Of a stretch of DNA of 64,000 bases, positions 1 through 11,807 are shown one piece after another. The notes beneath the pieces were generated by a model. The model ran no database searches and was not told the origin of the DNA. It saw only the letters and a list, made by a program, of their open reading frames with translations. The position numbers and the translations under genes are program-made. Position 1 is the first letter of the stretch. Each line of letters begins with the position of its first letter. This DNA is from an uncultured Oscillospiraceae bacterium (GTDB lineage: Bacteria; Bacillota; Clostridia; Oscillospirales; Oscillospiraceae): NCBI GenBank assembly GCA_947627325.1, contig CANQVO010000001.1, positions 62,001 through 126,000 of the forward strand, in the 5' to 3' direction.

Positions 1-195
1 CCGCTTCAGCAGGGCCAGGAAGATCTCTTCCTTCGTCTGGAAGTAGTTGTAGATGGAGGTGCGGGTAAAGCTGGTGACGTTGCCGATCTCCTTGATGGTG
101 ATCTCCTTAAAACTCATGGTCTGGTAGAGCTTCTCGCAGGCGTTGACGATCTCCTCCCTGCGGGCCTCGGTCAGCTCTGGCGATCCTCTTGGCAT
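1..195 (-). CDS. TetR family transcriptional regulator, N-terminal part (cut by window edge)
   Basis: The first 65 codons are visible; the rest lies beyond the left edge. The sequence begins MPRGSPELTEARREEI and holds a typical TetR helix-turn-helix: a helix over residues 10-27, the turn region around TIKEIG, and the recognition helix ending in TSIYNYFQTKEEIF (about residues 46-60), the signature of the family. The ATG at 195 is preceded by a G-rich Shine-Dalgarno (AAGGGGGG) about 8 bases away. The ligand-binding half is not seen, so the effector and targets are unknown. A good promoter with an internal dyad lies just upstream (see 221-249), which suggests autorepression. Confidence 0.85.
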   Translation of the reverse strand, partial: MPRGSPELTEARREEIVNACEKLYQTMSFKEITIKEIGNVTSFTRTSIYNYFQTKEEIFLALLKR

Positions 196-220
196 GGGCG
201 CGCCCCCCCTTCTTGTAGAT

Positions 221-249
221 AGGATAGCACAATGCTGACACGATGTCAA
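221..249 (-). promoter_or_regulatory. Promoter of the tetR gene with an overlapping dyad operator
   Basis: On the minus strand there is a -35 TTGACA (249-244), a 17-base spacer and a -10 TATCCT (226-221). The palindrome TGACA-TCG-TGTCA (236-248) covers the -35 box and the start of the spacer. A short dyad inside its own promoter is the usual place for a TetR operator, so autoregulation is inferred. Confidence 0.6.
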
Positions 250-287
250 TATAAATTTTACCGGCCTCGTCGCGGTTTTTCGCGGGC

Positions 288-325
288 AAAAAGAGACGGC
301 GCGGCCATAAAGCCGCGCCGTCTCT
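288..325 (-). terminator. Intrinsic terminator of the yerC-iorAB operon
   Basis: A perfect 14-bp stem (292-305 with 312-325) around the loop CATAAA is followed on the minus strand by five T residues. It sits about 60 bases after the iorB stop codon and also separates that operon from tetR. Confidence 0.85.
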
Positions 326-383
326 CACACGAGCGCCCGGGCGGGGCGCTCTCCCCTTCCCGGCCCCGGTTTTTCGTGGTCTG

Positions 384-953
384 TCAGGCGTTCTTGCCCA
401 GGGCGAAGGCCCGCTTGTTCAGTTCCAGAAACTTGGGCGGGACCACCTGTTCGATGGCGGAGAGCCAGAGGGACTCGTCCATGCCGAAGTAGTGGGACAG
501 ACGGCCCATGAGCACGATGTTCACCGCCTTGGCGCTGCCCGCCCGCTCGGCCAGGGCCAGGCAGTCCAGGGCGTCCACCTTGGCCCCCGCGGCCCGCAGT
601 TTCTCCACCAGCCTGTCCGGGTACTCCGCCGCGCCGGTGATGACGGGCATGGGCTCCAGGCGCTGGGTGGAGGTGACGATCTGGCCCTGGGGCTTGAGGT
701 AGGGCAGCCACCGGGCGGCCTCCAGCAGTTCAAAGGAGACGATAAAGTCCGCCTCCCCCCGGTCGATGACGGGGGAGGCCACCTTCTCGCCGTAGCGCAC
801 ATAGGTGACCACGCTGCCCCCCCGCTGGGACATTCCGTGGACCTCGGATACCTTGACATCGTACCCCTGCTCCAAGAGGACGTGGCCCAACAGCTTGCTG
901 GCCAGGAGGGTCCCCTGGCCGCCCACGCCCACGATCATAATATTCCCGGTCAT
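384..953 (-). CDS. iorB: Indolepyruvate:ferredoxin oxidoreductase, beta subunit
   Basis: A 189-residue protein beginning MTGNIMIVGVGGQGTLLAS, with the glycine-rich start typical of the gamma-domain of 2-oxoacid:ferredoxin oxidoreductases (IorB family, normally 190-200 residues). Together with IorA it oxidatively decarboxylates aryl pyruvates from aromatic amino acids to aryl-acetyl-CoA, reducing ferredoxin in the cytoplasm. The start is fixed by a four-base ATGA overlap with the iorA stop (950-953), indicating translational coupling. A longer in-frame reading that runs into iorA is rejected. A strong terminator follows. Confidence 0.93.
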   Translation of the reverse strand: MTGNIMIVGVGGQGTLLASKLLGHVLLEQGYDVKVSEVHGMSQRGGSVVTYVRYGEKVASPVIDRGEADFIVSFELLEAARWLPYLKPQGQIVTSTQRLEPMPVITGAAEYPDRLVEKLRAAGAKVDALDCLALAERAGSAKAVNIVLMGRLSHYFGMDESLWLSAIEQVVPPKFLELNKRAFALGKNA

Positions 954-2683
954 TTCGCACCTCCGTCCAGCACGCCCATGTCGCACATCTGAGCGCAGAC
1001 CCCACAGCCCACGCAGAGGGTGGGGTCGATCCGCACCGTGCCATTCTCTACGGAAATGGCGGGACAGCCGATCTGCATACACATCTCACAGCCCACGCAC
1101 CGGTCGGTGTCGGCGGTGATGGGGGGCTTGTGGACCGTGCCTTTTATCATCACGCAGGGGCGGCGGCTGATGATGATGGAGGGGGCATCGGCGGCCAGCT
1201 CCTCCCGCACCACCCGCTCCACCGCGGCCAGGTCGTAGGGGTCCACCACCGTCACCCGCTCGAACCCCAACGCCCGGCACAGGGCCTCCAGGTCCACCTT
1301 GCCCGCCGGCTCGCCCCGAAGGTTTTTGCCGGTGGTGGGGTTTTGCTGGTGGCCGGTCATGCCGGTGATGGAGTTGTCCAGGATGATGACGGTGGAGTTG
1401 GTCTGGTTGTAGGCGATGTCGCAGATGCCCGTCATGCCGGAGTGGATGAAGGTGGAGTCGCCAATGACGCCCACGCTCCGGCTCTCCCCCGCCCGGCCCA
1501 TGGCCAGGTTGAAGCCGTGGAGCCCCGAGCAGGAGGCGCCCATGCACACGTTCAGGTCCATGGCGTTCAGAGGCGCCAGGGCCCCCAGGGTGTAACAGCC
1601 GATGTCGCCGTAGACCATGCAGTGCAGTTTATTGAGGATGTAGAAGATCCCCCGGTGGGGACAGCCCGCGCACATGACCGGCGGCCGGGGCGGGATGGGG
1701 TCGGGGATGGTCAGGAAGCGGGGCGTGTCCAGCCCTACGCACTCCCGCACCAGGTTTTGGGAGAACTCCCCGCAGATGGGGAAGAGGTCCTTGCCCGAGA
1801 CCTGGAGCCCCAGCTTTTTGCAGTGGCCCTCGATGACGGGGTCCAGCTCCTCCAGCACGATGAGCCGGTCCACCTTGGCGGCGAAGTCCAGGATCAGCTT
1901 CTCCGGCAGGGGCCAGACAAGGCCCAGTTTCAGGATGCTGGCCCCCGGCCCGAAGACCTCCCGGGCGTACTGGTAAGAGGTGGAGGAGGTAATGATCCCC
2001 AGCTTGGTGTCCCCCATCTCCACCCGGTTGAGGTCGCAGGTCTCCGCGTACTCGATCAGCTCCAGCGTCCGCCGCTCCACCCGGGCGTGGGCGTTTCTGG
2101 AGTTGACGGTCATCATGACTTTCGTGGGGTCCTTGACGTAGGGCGCCTGGGCGGGGACCGTCCGCTCCCCGGGTTCCACCACGCTCTGGGCGTGGGCCAC
2201 CCGGGTGCACATCTTGAGGAACACGGGGGTGTTGAACCGCTCGGAGAGTTCAAAGGCCCGCTTGGCGAACACCCGGGCCTCCTCGGAGTCCGCGGGCTCC
2301 AGCATGGGGACCTTGGCGGCGGCGGCGTAGTGGCGGGAGTCCTGCTCGTTTTGAGAGGAGTGCATCCCCGGGTCGTCCGCCACGCAGATGACCAGGCCGG
2401 CGTTCACCCCCTGGTAGGAGATGGTAAAGAGGGGGTCGGCGGCCACGTTCAGGCCCACGTGCTTCATGGCGCACCCGGCCCGGCGGCCGGCCAGGGTGGC
2501 CCCGTGGGCCACCTCCAGGGCCACCTTTTCGTTGGGGGCCCACTCGCAGTAGATCTCGCTGTACTTGGCGGCCTCCTCGGTGATCTCGGTGCTGGGGGTG
2601 CCGGGGTAGCTGGAGATGATGGCGCACCCGGCCTCGTACATTCCCCGGGCAACGGCGGCGTTGCCCAGCATAAGCTGTCTCAT
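950..2683 (-). CDS. iorA: Indolepyruvate:ferredoxin oxidoreductase, alpha subunit
   Basis: 577 residues, the usual length for IorA. The N-terminal pyrimidine-binding domain carries YPGTPSTEITE near residue 26. The thiamine-diphosphate domain has CAGCPHRG (about 340) and the GDIGCYTLG and GDSTFIHSG motifs (about 360-420). The C-terminal 50 residues are a two-cluster ferredoxin domain (CVGCEMC and CVGCGVC). It is the catalytic subunit of the aryl-pyruvate oxidoreductase used in aromatic amino acid fermentation. The gene lies 7 bases after yerC and overlaps iorB, so the three form one operon. The Shine-Dalgarno AAGGGGAG lies inside the end of yerC. Confidence 0.95.
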   Translation of the reverse strand: MRQLMLGNAAVARGMYEAGCAIISSYPGTPSTEITEEAAKYSEIYCEWAPNEKVALEVAHGATLAGRRAGCAMKHVGLNVAADPLFTISYQGVNAGLVICVADDPGMHSSQNEQDSRHYAAAAKVPMLEPADSEEARVFAKRAFELSERFNTPVFLKMCTRVAHAQSVVEPGERTVPAQAPYVKDPTKVMMTVNSRNAHARVERRTLELIEYAETCDLNRVEMGDTKLGIITSSTSYQYAREVFGPGASILKLGLVWPLPEKLILDFAAKVDRLIVLEELDPVIEGHCKKLGLQVSGKDLFPICGEFSQNLVRECVGLDTPRFLTIPDPIPPRPPVMCAGCPHRGIFYILNKLHCMVYGDIGCYTLGALAPLNAMDLNVCMGASCSGLHGFNLAMGRAGESRSVGVIGDSTFIHSGMTGICDIAYNQTNSTVIILDNSITGMTGHQQNPTTGKNLRGEPAGKVDLEALCRALGFERVTVVDPYDLAAVERVVREELAADAPSIIISRRPCVMIKGTVHKPPITADTDRCVGCEMCMQIGCPAISVENGTVRIDPTLCVGCGVCAQMCDMGVLDGGAK

Positions 2684-2690
2684 GGTCCGA

Positions 2691-3017
2691 TCACTCCCCT
2701 TTTCCTTCGTTGTCCCGGGGCTGTTCCAGCCCCTCGCGCAAAATGACCTCCCGCATCACCCCGCCCGCGCCGCCGTCCAGCATGGCCCGGCGGACCCGGC
2801 TGATGGTGGCGCTGCTGGCCCCCGTCTTTTGCAGGATGTCCAGGTAGACAAGGCCCTGCTGAAGGTAAACCGCCACGTCGAAGCGCTGTTCCATGGCGCG
2901 CAGTTCCACCGGGGTGCACAGGTCCTCGAAAAACCGGCGGCACTCCTCGGGACTCCTCAGCTTCATGATCGTCTCGTACAAGGCGGGGATGTGGGCCCGC
3001 TCCTCTGTCTTTTCCAT
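2691..3017 (-). CDS. yerC: YerC/YecD-type TrpR-like DNA-binding protein
   Basis: 108 residues. The core (about 25-95) matches the TrpR-related YerC/YecD family: an all-helical protein with the helix-turn-helix DILQKTGASSATISRVRRAML. The start at MEKTEER is chosen because GGGGGAG stands 8 bases upstream; an in-frame start 20 codons earlier lacks a good site and adds Gly/Arg-rich residues absent from the family. As first gene of the yerC-iorA-iorB operon it could regulate aromatic amino acid catabolism, but that is inference from context. The C-terminus (EGLEQPRDNEGKGE) is a short charged tail. Confidence 0.85.
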   Translation of the reverse strand: MEKTEERAHIPALYETIMKLRSPEECRRFFEDLCTPVELRAMEQRFDVAVYLQQGLVYLDILQKTGASSATISRVRRAMLDGGAGGVMREVILREGLEQPRDNEGKGE

Positions 3018-3075
3018 AAAACGCTCCCCCGTCGGGCGGCGGGGCCGCCCGCAAAAAATCGCTCTGCCACCTTTC

Positions 3076-3104
3076 ATATTAACACATTAAAGCGCGAAGG
3101 TAAA
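3076..3104 (-). promoter_or_regulatory. Probable promoter of the yerC-iorAB operon
   Basis: Minus-strand -35 TTTACC (3104-3099), 17-base spacer and -10 TAATAT (3081-3076), about 60 bases before the yerC start. The leader contains a GC-rich hairpin (CGGGCGGC...GCCGCCCG). Confidence 0.55.
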
Positions 3105-3172
3105 CAGGAAAAATGAAAAAAAGGCGGAAAAAGGTGGGCCGCCCCCCTCCCCCGCCCCGGCGGGCGGGGTGG

Positions 3173-3201
3173 TTGACAGGGCCGGAAAAATCCGCTACCA
3201 T
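3173..3201 (+). promoter_or_regulatory. Promoter of the phosphatase / DUF1653 pair
   Basis: TTGACA (3173-3178), 17-base spacer and TACCAT (3196-3201), 28 bases ahead of the phosphatase ATG. Confidence 0.65.
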
Positions 3202-3229
3202 GGAGAAAAGGGCCAAAGGGGGAAGGGCG

Positions 3230-3691
3230 ATGCGGCTGTTGTTCGTCTGCCACGGGAATATCTGCCGAAGTCCCATGGCGGAGTATTATATGAAGGACCT
3301 GGCGGCGCGGGCGGAGCTGGCGGAGCGGTTCTTCATCGCCTCCGCCGCCACCAGCGCGGAGGAGATCGGCAATCCCGTCTATCCCCCCGCCCGGCGGGAG
3401 CTGGCCCGGCACGGCATCCCCTGCGCCGGCCACGCCGCCCGACGGCTCACAAAGGCGGACTACCGGGACTTTGACCTGCTCATCGGCATGGACCGCGCCA
3501 ACCTCCGGGACATGGCCCGGATCTGCGGGGGCGACCCGGAGGGCAAGCTCCGCCTGCTCCTGGACGGCACCGACCGGCCCGGGGACGTGGCCGACCCCTG
3601 GTACACCGGGGACTTCGCCGCCACCTGGCGGGACGTGGCGGCCGGGTGCGGGGCTCTGCTGGAAAGGCTGAAAAAGGAGGGGCTTGTATGA
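3230..3691 (+). CDS. Low-molecular-weight protein-tyrosine phosphatase
   Basis: 153 residues, the family's normal size. The N-terminal P-loop [13 protein letters not shown] supplies the catalytic Cys7 and Arg13 of the CX5R(S/T) signature, and the general-acid motif DPWYTGDF lies near residue 125, so all active-site residues are present. It hydrolyses phosphotyrosine or small phosphoesters in the cytoplasm; the physiological substrate cannot be told. The ATG at 3230 follows GGGGGAAGGG and leaves a 28-base leader from a clear promoter; upstream in-frame ATGs fall in or before the promoter and are rejected. It overlaps the next gene by ATGA. Confidence 0.93.
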   Translation: MRLLFVCHGNICRSPMAEYYMKDLAARAELAERFFIASAATSAEEIGNPVYPPARRELARHGIPCAGHAARRLTKADYRDFDLLIGMDRANLRDMARICGGDPEGKLRLLLDGTDRPGDVADPWYTGDFAATWRDVAAGCGALLERLKKEGLV

Positions 3692-3951
3692 GCCGTCAGA
3701 TCATCCCGGGGGAGAAATACCTCCACTTCAAAAACAAGCTCTACCAGGTGCTGGCCATCGCCAAACACAGCGAGACGCAGGAGCCCATGGTGGTCTACCA
3801 GGCCCTCTACGGCGACTACGGCGTCTACGTCCGGCCCTACGCCATGTTCGCCTCCCCGGTGGACCGGGAGAAGTACCCGGAGGCGGAGCAGACCTGGCGC
3901 TTTGCCCACGTCCGGGTCACGGCGGACGGCCTGGAGCGGTTGGAGGATTGA
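3688..3951 (+). CDS. DUF1653 domain protein
   Basis: 87 residues starting [17 protein letters not shown]. The stretch with [14 protein letters not shown], the [11 protein letters not shown] element and the [12 protein letters not shown] element is the DUF1653 signature, a small beta-rich family of unknown function. The start overlaps the phosphatase stop (ATGA), so the two are coupled; an earlier in-frame start would lie inside the phosphatase. Nothing in the sequence indicates membrane insertion or export. A bidirectional terminator follows immediately. Confidence 0.85.
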   Translation: MSRQIIPGEKYLHFKNKLYQVLAIAKHSETQEPMVVYQALYGDYGVYVRPYAMFASPVDREKYPEAEQTWRFAHVRVTADGLERLED

Positions 3952-3989
3952 AAAAAGCGGCGCGGCCCATAGGGCCGCGCCGCTTTTTT
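3952..3989. terminator. Bidirectional intrinsic terminator
   Basis: The stem AGCGGCGCGGCCC / GGGCCGCGCCGCT is flanked by A6 on one side and T6 on the other, so it can end transcripts from both sides: DUF1653 on plus and the murD-ligA-acetyltransferase operon on minus. Confidence 0.88.
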
Positions 3990-4010
3990 GCGCGCTTTTC
4001 GGGAAAACCG

Positions 4011-7417
<3,407 letters not shown>

Positions 7418-7420
7418 TCA

Positions 7421-7448
7421 CCTCCCCCGCCAGCCTATGCGGGGGAGG
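7421..7448 (-). promoter_or_regulatory. Hairpin enclosing the ribosome binding site of the small membrane ORF
   Basis: A perfect 10-bp stem (7421-7430 with 7439-7448) and an 8-base loop containing CATAGG on the minus strand. The 3' arm holds the GGAGG Shine-Dalgarno of the ORF starting at 7412. A related hairpin precedes the SpoVB-like gene (54501-54520). Confidence 0.5.
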
Positions 7449-7450
7449 GC

Positions 7451-8695
7451 TTATCCTAGTAGCTCCTGGGCCGCCAGGAGGATGCCCAGCTTGCCCGATT
7501 CGTAAGTCAGACCGCCCTGAAGGTAGACGGTGTAGGGCTCCCGCATGGGCGCGTCGCAGGAGAGCTCGATGGACGCGCCCTGCATAAAGGCCCCGGCGGC
7601 CATGATGACCTGGGAGTCGTAACCGGGCATATCCCAGGGCTCGGGGGTGACGTAGGAGTCCACCGGCGCGCCCCGCTGGACCCCCTTGCAGAACCTCTTC
7701 ACCCGCTCCGGGTCCCGGAGGTGGATCATCTGGATGATGTCGTGGCGGAGCGCGCCGCTGGCCGGGTCCACTTCAAACCCCAGCAGCTCCATGAGCCGGG
7801 CGGCGAAGAGGGCGGTCTTCACCGCCTGGGCGGTGACGTGGGGGGCCAGGAACAGGCCCTGGTAGAGGCTCCGGCTGTGGCCCAGGGTACAGCCGCACTC
7901 CCGGCCGATGCCCGGGGCGGTGAGGCGGGCGGCGGCCCCCTCGATCAGGTCGGCCCGGCCCGCCAGATAGCCCCCCGTGGGGGCCAGGCCCCCGCCGGGG
8001 TTCTTGATGAGGGACCCCACCACCAGATCCGCCCCCACCTGGGTGGGCTCCAGCTCCTCCACAAACTCCCCGTAGCAGTTGTCCACCAGGATGGCCACAT
8101 CCGAATTGGCCTCCCGGATGGCGGCGCACATCTCCCCGATCTCGGCCACCGACAGGGACGCCCGGGTGGCGTAGCCCCGGGACCGCTGGAGCAAAATGGC
8201 CTTTACATGGGGCCGCTTCACCGCCTCCGCCATGCCCTTGAGGTCGGGTTTGTTGTCAAGGAGATCCACTTGACAGTAGTTGACCCCCCACTCCTTCAGC
8301 GAGCCGGGGCCCTTGTCTGTAACGCCGATGACCCCCAGCATGGTGTCGTAGGGCGCGCCCACCCCGGAGACCAGGGTATCCCCGGGGCGCAGACAGCCGA
8401 AGAGGGCGGCGGTGATGGCGTGGGTGCCGTTGACAAAATTGAGGCGTACCAACGCCTCCGGGGTGCCGAACACCTGGGCGTAGATGGCCTCCAGCTTGTC
8501 CCTCCCCACGTCGTCGTAGCCGTAGCCGGTGGTGCCAACAAAGTCCCCCTCGGACACCTTGTGGTCCTGAAAGGCCTCCAAAACCTTCCGGGTGTTGGCC
8601 TGGGCGATGGCCTCCGTCCGGGCGAATTGCCCCGCCAGATCCCCCTCCGCCCGGGCGGCCAGGTCTAAAAGCTCCTGCTTTATCTGTAAAGCCAT
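7451..8695 (-). CDS. Methionine gamma-lyase family (PF06838-type) PLP enzyme
   Basis: 414 residues, matching the family once called aluminium resistance protein and now methionine gamma-lyase family. The fold is a type I PLP enzyme: NGTHAITAALFG in the cofactor pocket, DNCYGEFVEE with the Asp that contacts the pyridine nitrogen, and GSLIKNPGGG containing the likely Schiff-base Lys. Its substrate in Clostridia is not established; cysteine or methionine breakdown is a family-level inference. It follows the three M42 aminopeptidases by 19 bases in the same operon, which would suit catabolism of peptide-derived amino acids. Confidence 0.88.
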   Translation of the reverse strand: MALQIKQELLDLAARAEGDLAGQFARTEAIAQANTRKVLEAFQDHKVSEGDFVGTTGYGYDDVGRDKLEAIYAQVFGTPEALVRLNFVNGTHAITAALFGCLRPGDTLVSGVGAPYDTMLGVIGVTDKGPGSLKEWGVNYCQVDLLDNKPDLKGMAEAVKRPHVKAILLQRSRGYATRASLSVAEIGEMCAAIREANSDVAILVDNCYGEFVEELEPTQVGADLVVGSLIKNPGGGLAPTGGYLAGRADLIEGAAARLTAPGIGRECGCTLGHSRSLYQGLFLAPHVTAQAVKTALFAARLMELLGFEVDPASGALRHDIIQMIHLRDPERVKRFCKGVQRGAPVDSYVTPEPWDMPGYDSQVIMAAGAFMQGASIELSCDAPMREPYTVYLQGGLTYESGKLGILLAAQELLG

Positions 8696-8714
8696 ATCTC
8701 TTTACACCTCGTTT

Positions 8715-9716
8715 TCACACCGGGGGCAGATCCGCCTGGGCGAAGGCGGCCAAAAGCCGGGCGGCGGCCTCTGCGTCGGACAGCCAGGCAGCCTCCTGGG
8801 GGCTGTGGATATACCGGCAGGGGACGCCGACCCCCCCGGTGCACACCCCCGCCCGGGTCTTGTGGATGGCCCCGCCGTCGGTGCCGCCGTCGGTCATGAT
8901 ATCCATCTGGAAGGGGATGTTCCCCTCCTCCGCCAGGGCCCGGAGCCGCGCCACCACCTGGGGGTGGCAGATGACGGAGGAGTCCATCACCTTGATGGCC
9001 GCCCCGCCGCCGCACTTGCAGGAGCCGGCGTGTTCGCCGCCGGGGAGGTCGTCCGCGTCGGTGACGTCGGCCACCACGGCGTAGTCCGGGTCGACGGCGA
9101 AGGCCGCCGTCTGCGCGCCCCGCAGGCCCACCTCCTCCTGGACGGTGAAGACAAAATACAGGTCGTTGGGGCTGTTCTGAACCTGGGACAGGGCCTTCAG
9201 GAGGACGGCACAGCAGATGCGGTCGTCCAGGTAGGGGCCAAAGACCGCCCCGCCGCCCCGGCGGGTGGGGGCGTCCCAGATGGCGGCGTCGCCCACCTGT
9301 ACCTGGGCCCGGGCCTCCGCGGCGTCCTTCGCGCCGATGTCCACGTAGAGGTGGCCCACCTCCCGCTTCTTGTCCTCCAGCCCCTCGTCCTCAAAGACCG
9401 CGCCCACCGCGCCGTTTTGGAAGCGCACCGGGGTGCCGGGGAGCAGGCGGGGCTCGATCCCCCCCAGCTTGCCCACCCGGAGCAGGCCGCTGTCCTCGAT
9501 GTGGGTGACCATCAGGCCCAGGGAGTCCATGTGGGCGGCCAGGAGCACCTTGGGGCCGGGGCCCTTTTTGTGGACGATGAGGTTGCCCATCACGTCGGTG
9601 GAGATCTCGTCGGCGTAGGGCGCGGCCAGCGCCCGGATGGCCGCCGCCACCTCCCCCTCCTGGCCGGAGGGGCCGAAGCAGGCGTTCAGGGCCTGGAGCG
9701 TCTCAAAAAGATCCAT
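8715..9716 (-). CDS. M42 family metallopeptidase (first of three)
   Basis: 333 residues. Metal ligands of the M42/TET aminopeptidase family are all visible: AAHMD, LDDR (bridging Asp), the catalytic QEEVG, the Asp in DVTDADD and the His in RYIHSP near the C-terminus. Such enzymes assemble as tetrahedral dodecamers and trim N-terminal residues from peptides in the cytoplasm. It is separated from the second copy by one base, so the genes are coupled. It is clearly diverged from its two neighbours, so it is an old duplication rather than a recent one. Substrate preference cannot be read from sequence. Confidence 0.92.
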   Translation of the reverse strand: MDLFETLQALNACFGPSGQEGEVAAAIRALAAPYADEISTDVMGNLIVHKKGPGPKVLLAAHMDSLGLMVTHIEDSGLLRVGKLGGIEPRLLPGTPVRFQNGAVGAVFEDEGLEDKKREVGHLYVDIGAKDAAEARAQVQVGDAAIWDAPTRRGGGAVFGPYLDDRICCAVLLKALSQVQNSPNDLYFVFTVQEEVGLRGAQTAAFAVDPDYAVVADVTDADDLPGGEHAGSCKCGGGAAIKVMDSSVICHPQVVARLRALAEEGNIPFQMDIMTDGGTDGGAIHKTRAGVCTGGVGVPCRYIHSPQEAAWLSDAEAAARLLAAFAQADLPPV

Positions 9717-9717
9717 A

Positions 9718-10758
9718 TCACCCGTCTCCTTTCAGGGCCTTGGCCTGGCTGTGGATGAACAGCCGGGCCAGGGACAGGATGTGTTCGCAGTCGGACAGGC
9801 TGACCACGCTGGTGGGGGCGTGGAGGTAGCGCACCGGGGCGGACAGGGCGCACACCCGCACCCCCTGGCGGCTGCGCTGGACCGCCTTGGCGTCGTTCCC
9901 CCCGGCGATGAGCTCCTTGGTCTGCCAGGGGATGCCGTTGGCCTCGGCCAGGGCGCGCAGTTCCTCAAAGAGGGCCCGGTCGTAGAGGGTGGCGGCGTCC
10001 ACCAGGGAGATCACCGGCCCCCCGCCCACCCGGCACACCCGCTTGTGGCGGGGCACGCCGGGGAGGTCGGCGGCGGTGGTGGCCTCCAGCACCATGCACA
10101 CCTCCGGTTTTACCGAGAAGGCGGCGGCGAAAGCCCCGCGGGTGCCCACCTCCTCCTGGACGGTGAAGGCGAAGGTCACGTCCATGGGGAGGTCCTCCCC
10201 CAAAAGCTGGGCCAGCACCGCGCACCCAAGGCGGTCGTCGATGGCCTTGGACTTGAAAAGGCCATCGCCAAACTCCAGGGCGTCGGGCTGAAAGGCGCAG
10301 AGGTCGCCGGGCTCCGCCAGGGCCTCCGCCTCGGCCCGGCTCTCCGCGCCGATGTCGATATAGAAGTCCTCCAGCTTGGCCACCTTCTCCCGCTCGGCCT
10401 TGGTGGTCAGGTGGATGGCCTGGAGGCCGATGACGCCGGGGACCCGCCTGGGCCCCACCCACACCGGCTTGCCGATCAGCACCCGGCGGTCGATGCCGCC
10501 TACGGCGTCGAACTTCAAAAAGCCCTCGTCGGTGACCCGCTTGACCATCAGGCCCACCTCGTCCATGTGGGCGCAGAGCATCAGGCGGTTCGGGACGGGG
10601 CGGGCGCCCCGCTTGACGCAGATGAGGTTGCCCATGGCATCCACCCGAACCTGGGCCCCCGCCGCCACGGCCAGGGCGCGCAGGTGGTCCCGGACCCGGC
10701 CCTCGTCGCTGGATACCCCGTCCAGGGCGCACAGGGCGGTCAAGGTCTCCTTCAGCAT
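9718..10758 (-). CDS. M42 family metallopeptidase (second of three)
   Basis: 346 residues with AHMDE, AIDDR, QEEVG, and the His in RYLHAP. Where the first and third copies have an Asp (DVTDADD / DVTHG), this one has Glu (LEATTAADLPG), a difference also used to separate subgroups of M42 enzymes. It overlaps the third copy by 7 bases and touches the first. Three adjacent divergent M42 genes invite the idea of mixed oligomers or complementary specificities, such as the acidic, neutral and basic TET enzymes of archaea, but this is inference. Confidence 0.92.
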   Translation of the reverse strand: MLKETLTALCALDGVSSDEGRVRDHLRALAVAAGAQVRVDAMGNLICVKRGARPVPNRLMLCAHMDEVGLMVKRVTDEGFLKFDAVGGIDRRVLIGKPVWVGPRRVPGVIGLQAIHLTTKAEREKVAKLEDFYIDIGAESRAEAEALAEPGDLCAFQPDALEFGDGLFKSKAIDDRLGCAVLAQLLGEDLPMDVTFAFTVQEEVGTRGAFAAAFSVKPEVCMVLEATTAADLPGVPRHKRVCRVGGGPVISLVDAATLYDRALFEELRALAEANGIPWQTKELIAGGNDAKAVQRSRQGVRVCALSAPVRYLHAPTSVVSLSDCEHILSLARLFIHSQAKALKGDG

Positions 10759-11807
10759 CCCCCCGCCTCCTTTTCAAGGTCCTGGGCGAAGGCGGCCAGA
10801 AGCCGCCCCACCCGCTCCAGGTCCTCCCGGTCCAGTACCTCCACGGGGGTGTGCATATACCGTAGCGGCAGGGAGAGGATGGCCGTGGCGATCCCCTCCC
10901 GGCTGATCTGCATCCCCCAGGCGTTGGTGCCCGTGTCCCCGGCCATGACCTCCAACTGGTAGGGCAGGCCCAGCGCCTCGGCCTTGTCCCGCAGGCGCTT
11001 TGTCATCCACCCGGTCATGTTGGGCCCCACGCCGATGGCGGGGCCGCCCCCCAGGGCGAAGGCCCGGTCCTCCGGGTTGCGGAGGTCGGGGGTGCGGCCG
11101 TGGGTCACGTCCACCGCCACGCAGAAGTCGGGCTCCAGGGCGAAGGCCCCGCACCGGGCCCCCGCGCCGGAGACCTCCTCCCGGGTGGAGCCCAGAAAGT
11201 ACACGTCCACATCCAGCGCCGCCTCCCGGAGCTGTTCCGCGCACAGCAAAAGGGCGGCAAAGCAGGAGCGGTCATCCAAACTCTTGCCGCAGAGCCGCTT
11301 TTCCCCCAGGGGGAAACAGCCGCCGCGGTAGACGGCGGGGGTCCCCACGGGGACGCGGGCCTCCGCCTGGGCCTGGGTCAGGCCCACGTCGATATAGAGC
11401 TTGTCCATGGCGACGGCCTTCTCCCCCTCCCCCCGGCTCTGGAGGTGGGGGGGCTGGCAGGTGATCACGCCGAAGAGGGGCGGGTCGGCCAGCACCGTCA
11501 CCTCCCGGTCGGGGAGCATCCGGGGGTCCACCCCGCCCACGGCGGTAAAGCGCAAAAAGCCGTCCTCATGGCCGGTGACCATCAGGCCGATCTCGTCCAG
11601 GTGGGCGTCCAGGAGCAGTTTTTTCGCCCCCTCCCGGCCACAGCGCCGCACCCCCACCAAGTTGCCCATGCGGTCCAGCCACGTCTCGTCCACGTAGGGC
11701 GACAGCAGTTCCCGGGCGACCTGGGCCACCGGCCCCTCAAAGCCCGAGGGGCCCGCCGCCGCCGTCAGGCGCTCCAGGGCGTTCCAGATATCCAAAGCGG
11801 CGCTCAC
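10752..11807 (-). CDS. M42 family metallopeptidase (third of three)
   Basis: 351 residues with DAHLDE, SLDDR, TREEVSGAG, DVTHG and RYMHTP, so every metal and catalytic position is kept. It starts with GTG at 11807, overlapping the murD stop codon by four bases (GTGA). The translation order is therefore murD, then this gene, then the other two copies. AHLDE in place of AHMDE and REEVSG in place of QEEVG mark it as the most diverged of the three. Cytoplasmic; no signal sequence. Confidence 0.92.
   Translation of the reverse strand: MSAALDIWNALERLTAAAGPSGFEGPVAQVARELLSPYVDETWLDRMGNLVGVRRCGREGAKKLLLDAHLDEIGLMVTGHEDGFLRFTAVGGVDPRMLPDREVTVLADPPLFGVITCQPPHLQSRGEGEKAVAMDKLYIDVGLTQAQAEARVPVGTPAVYRGGCFPLGEKRLCGKSLDDRSCFAALLLCAEQLREAALDVDVYFLGSTREEVSGAGARCGAFALEPDFCVAVDVTHGRTPDLRNPEDRAFALGGGPAIGVGPNMTGWMTKRLRDKAEALGLPYQLEVMAGDTGTNAWGMQISREGIATAILSLPLRYMHTPVEVLDREDLERVGRLLAAFAQDLEKEAGGC

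Noticed and set aside
1130-2746. A 538-codon plus-strand frame across iorA
   Set aside because: Shadow of iorA, which has thiamine and ferredoxin motifs; the shadow has none.
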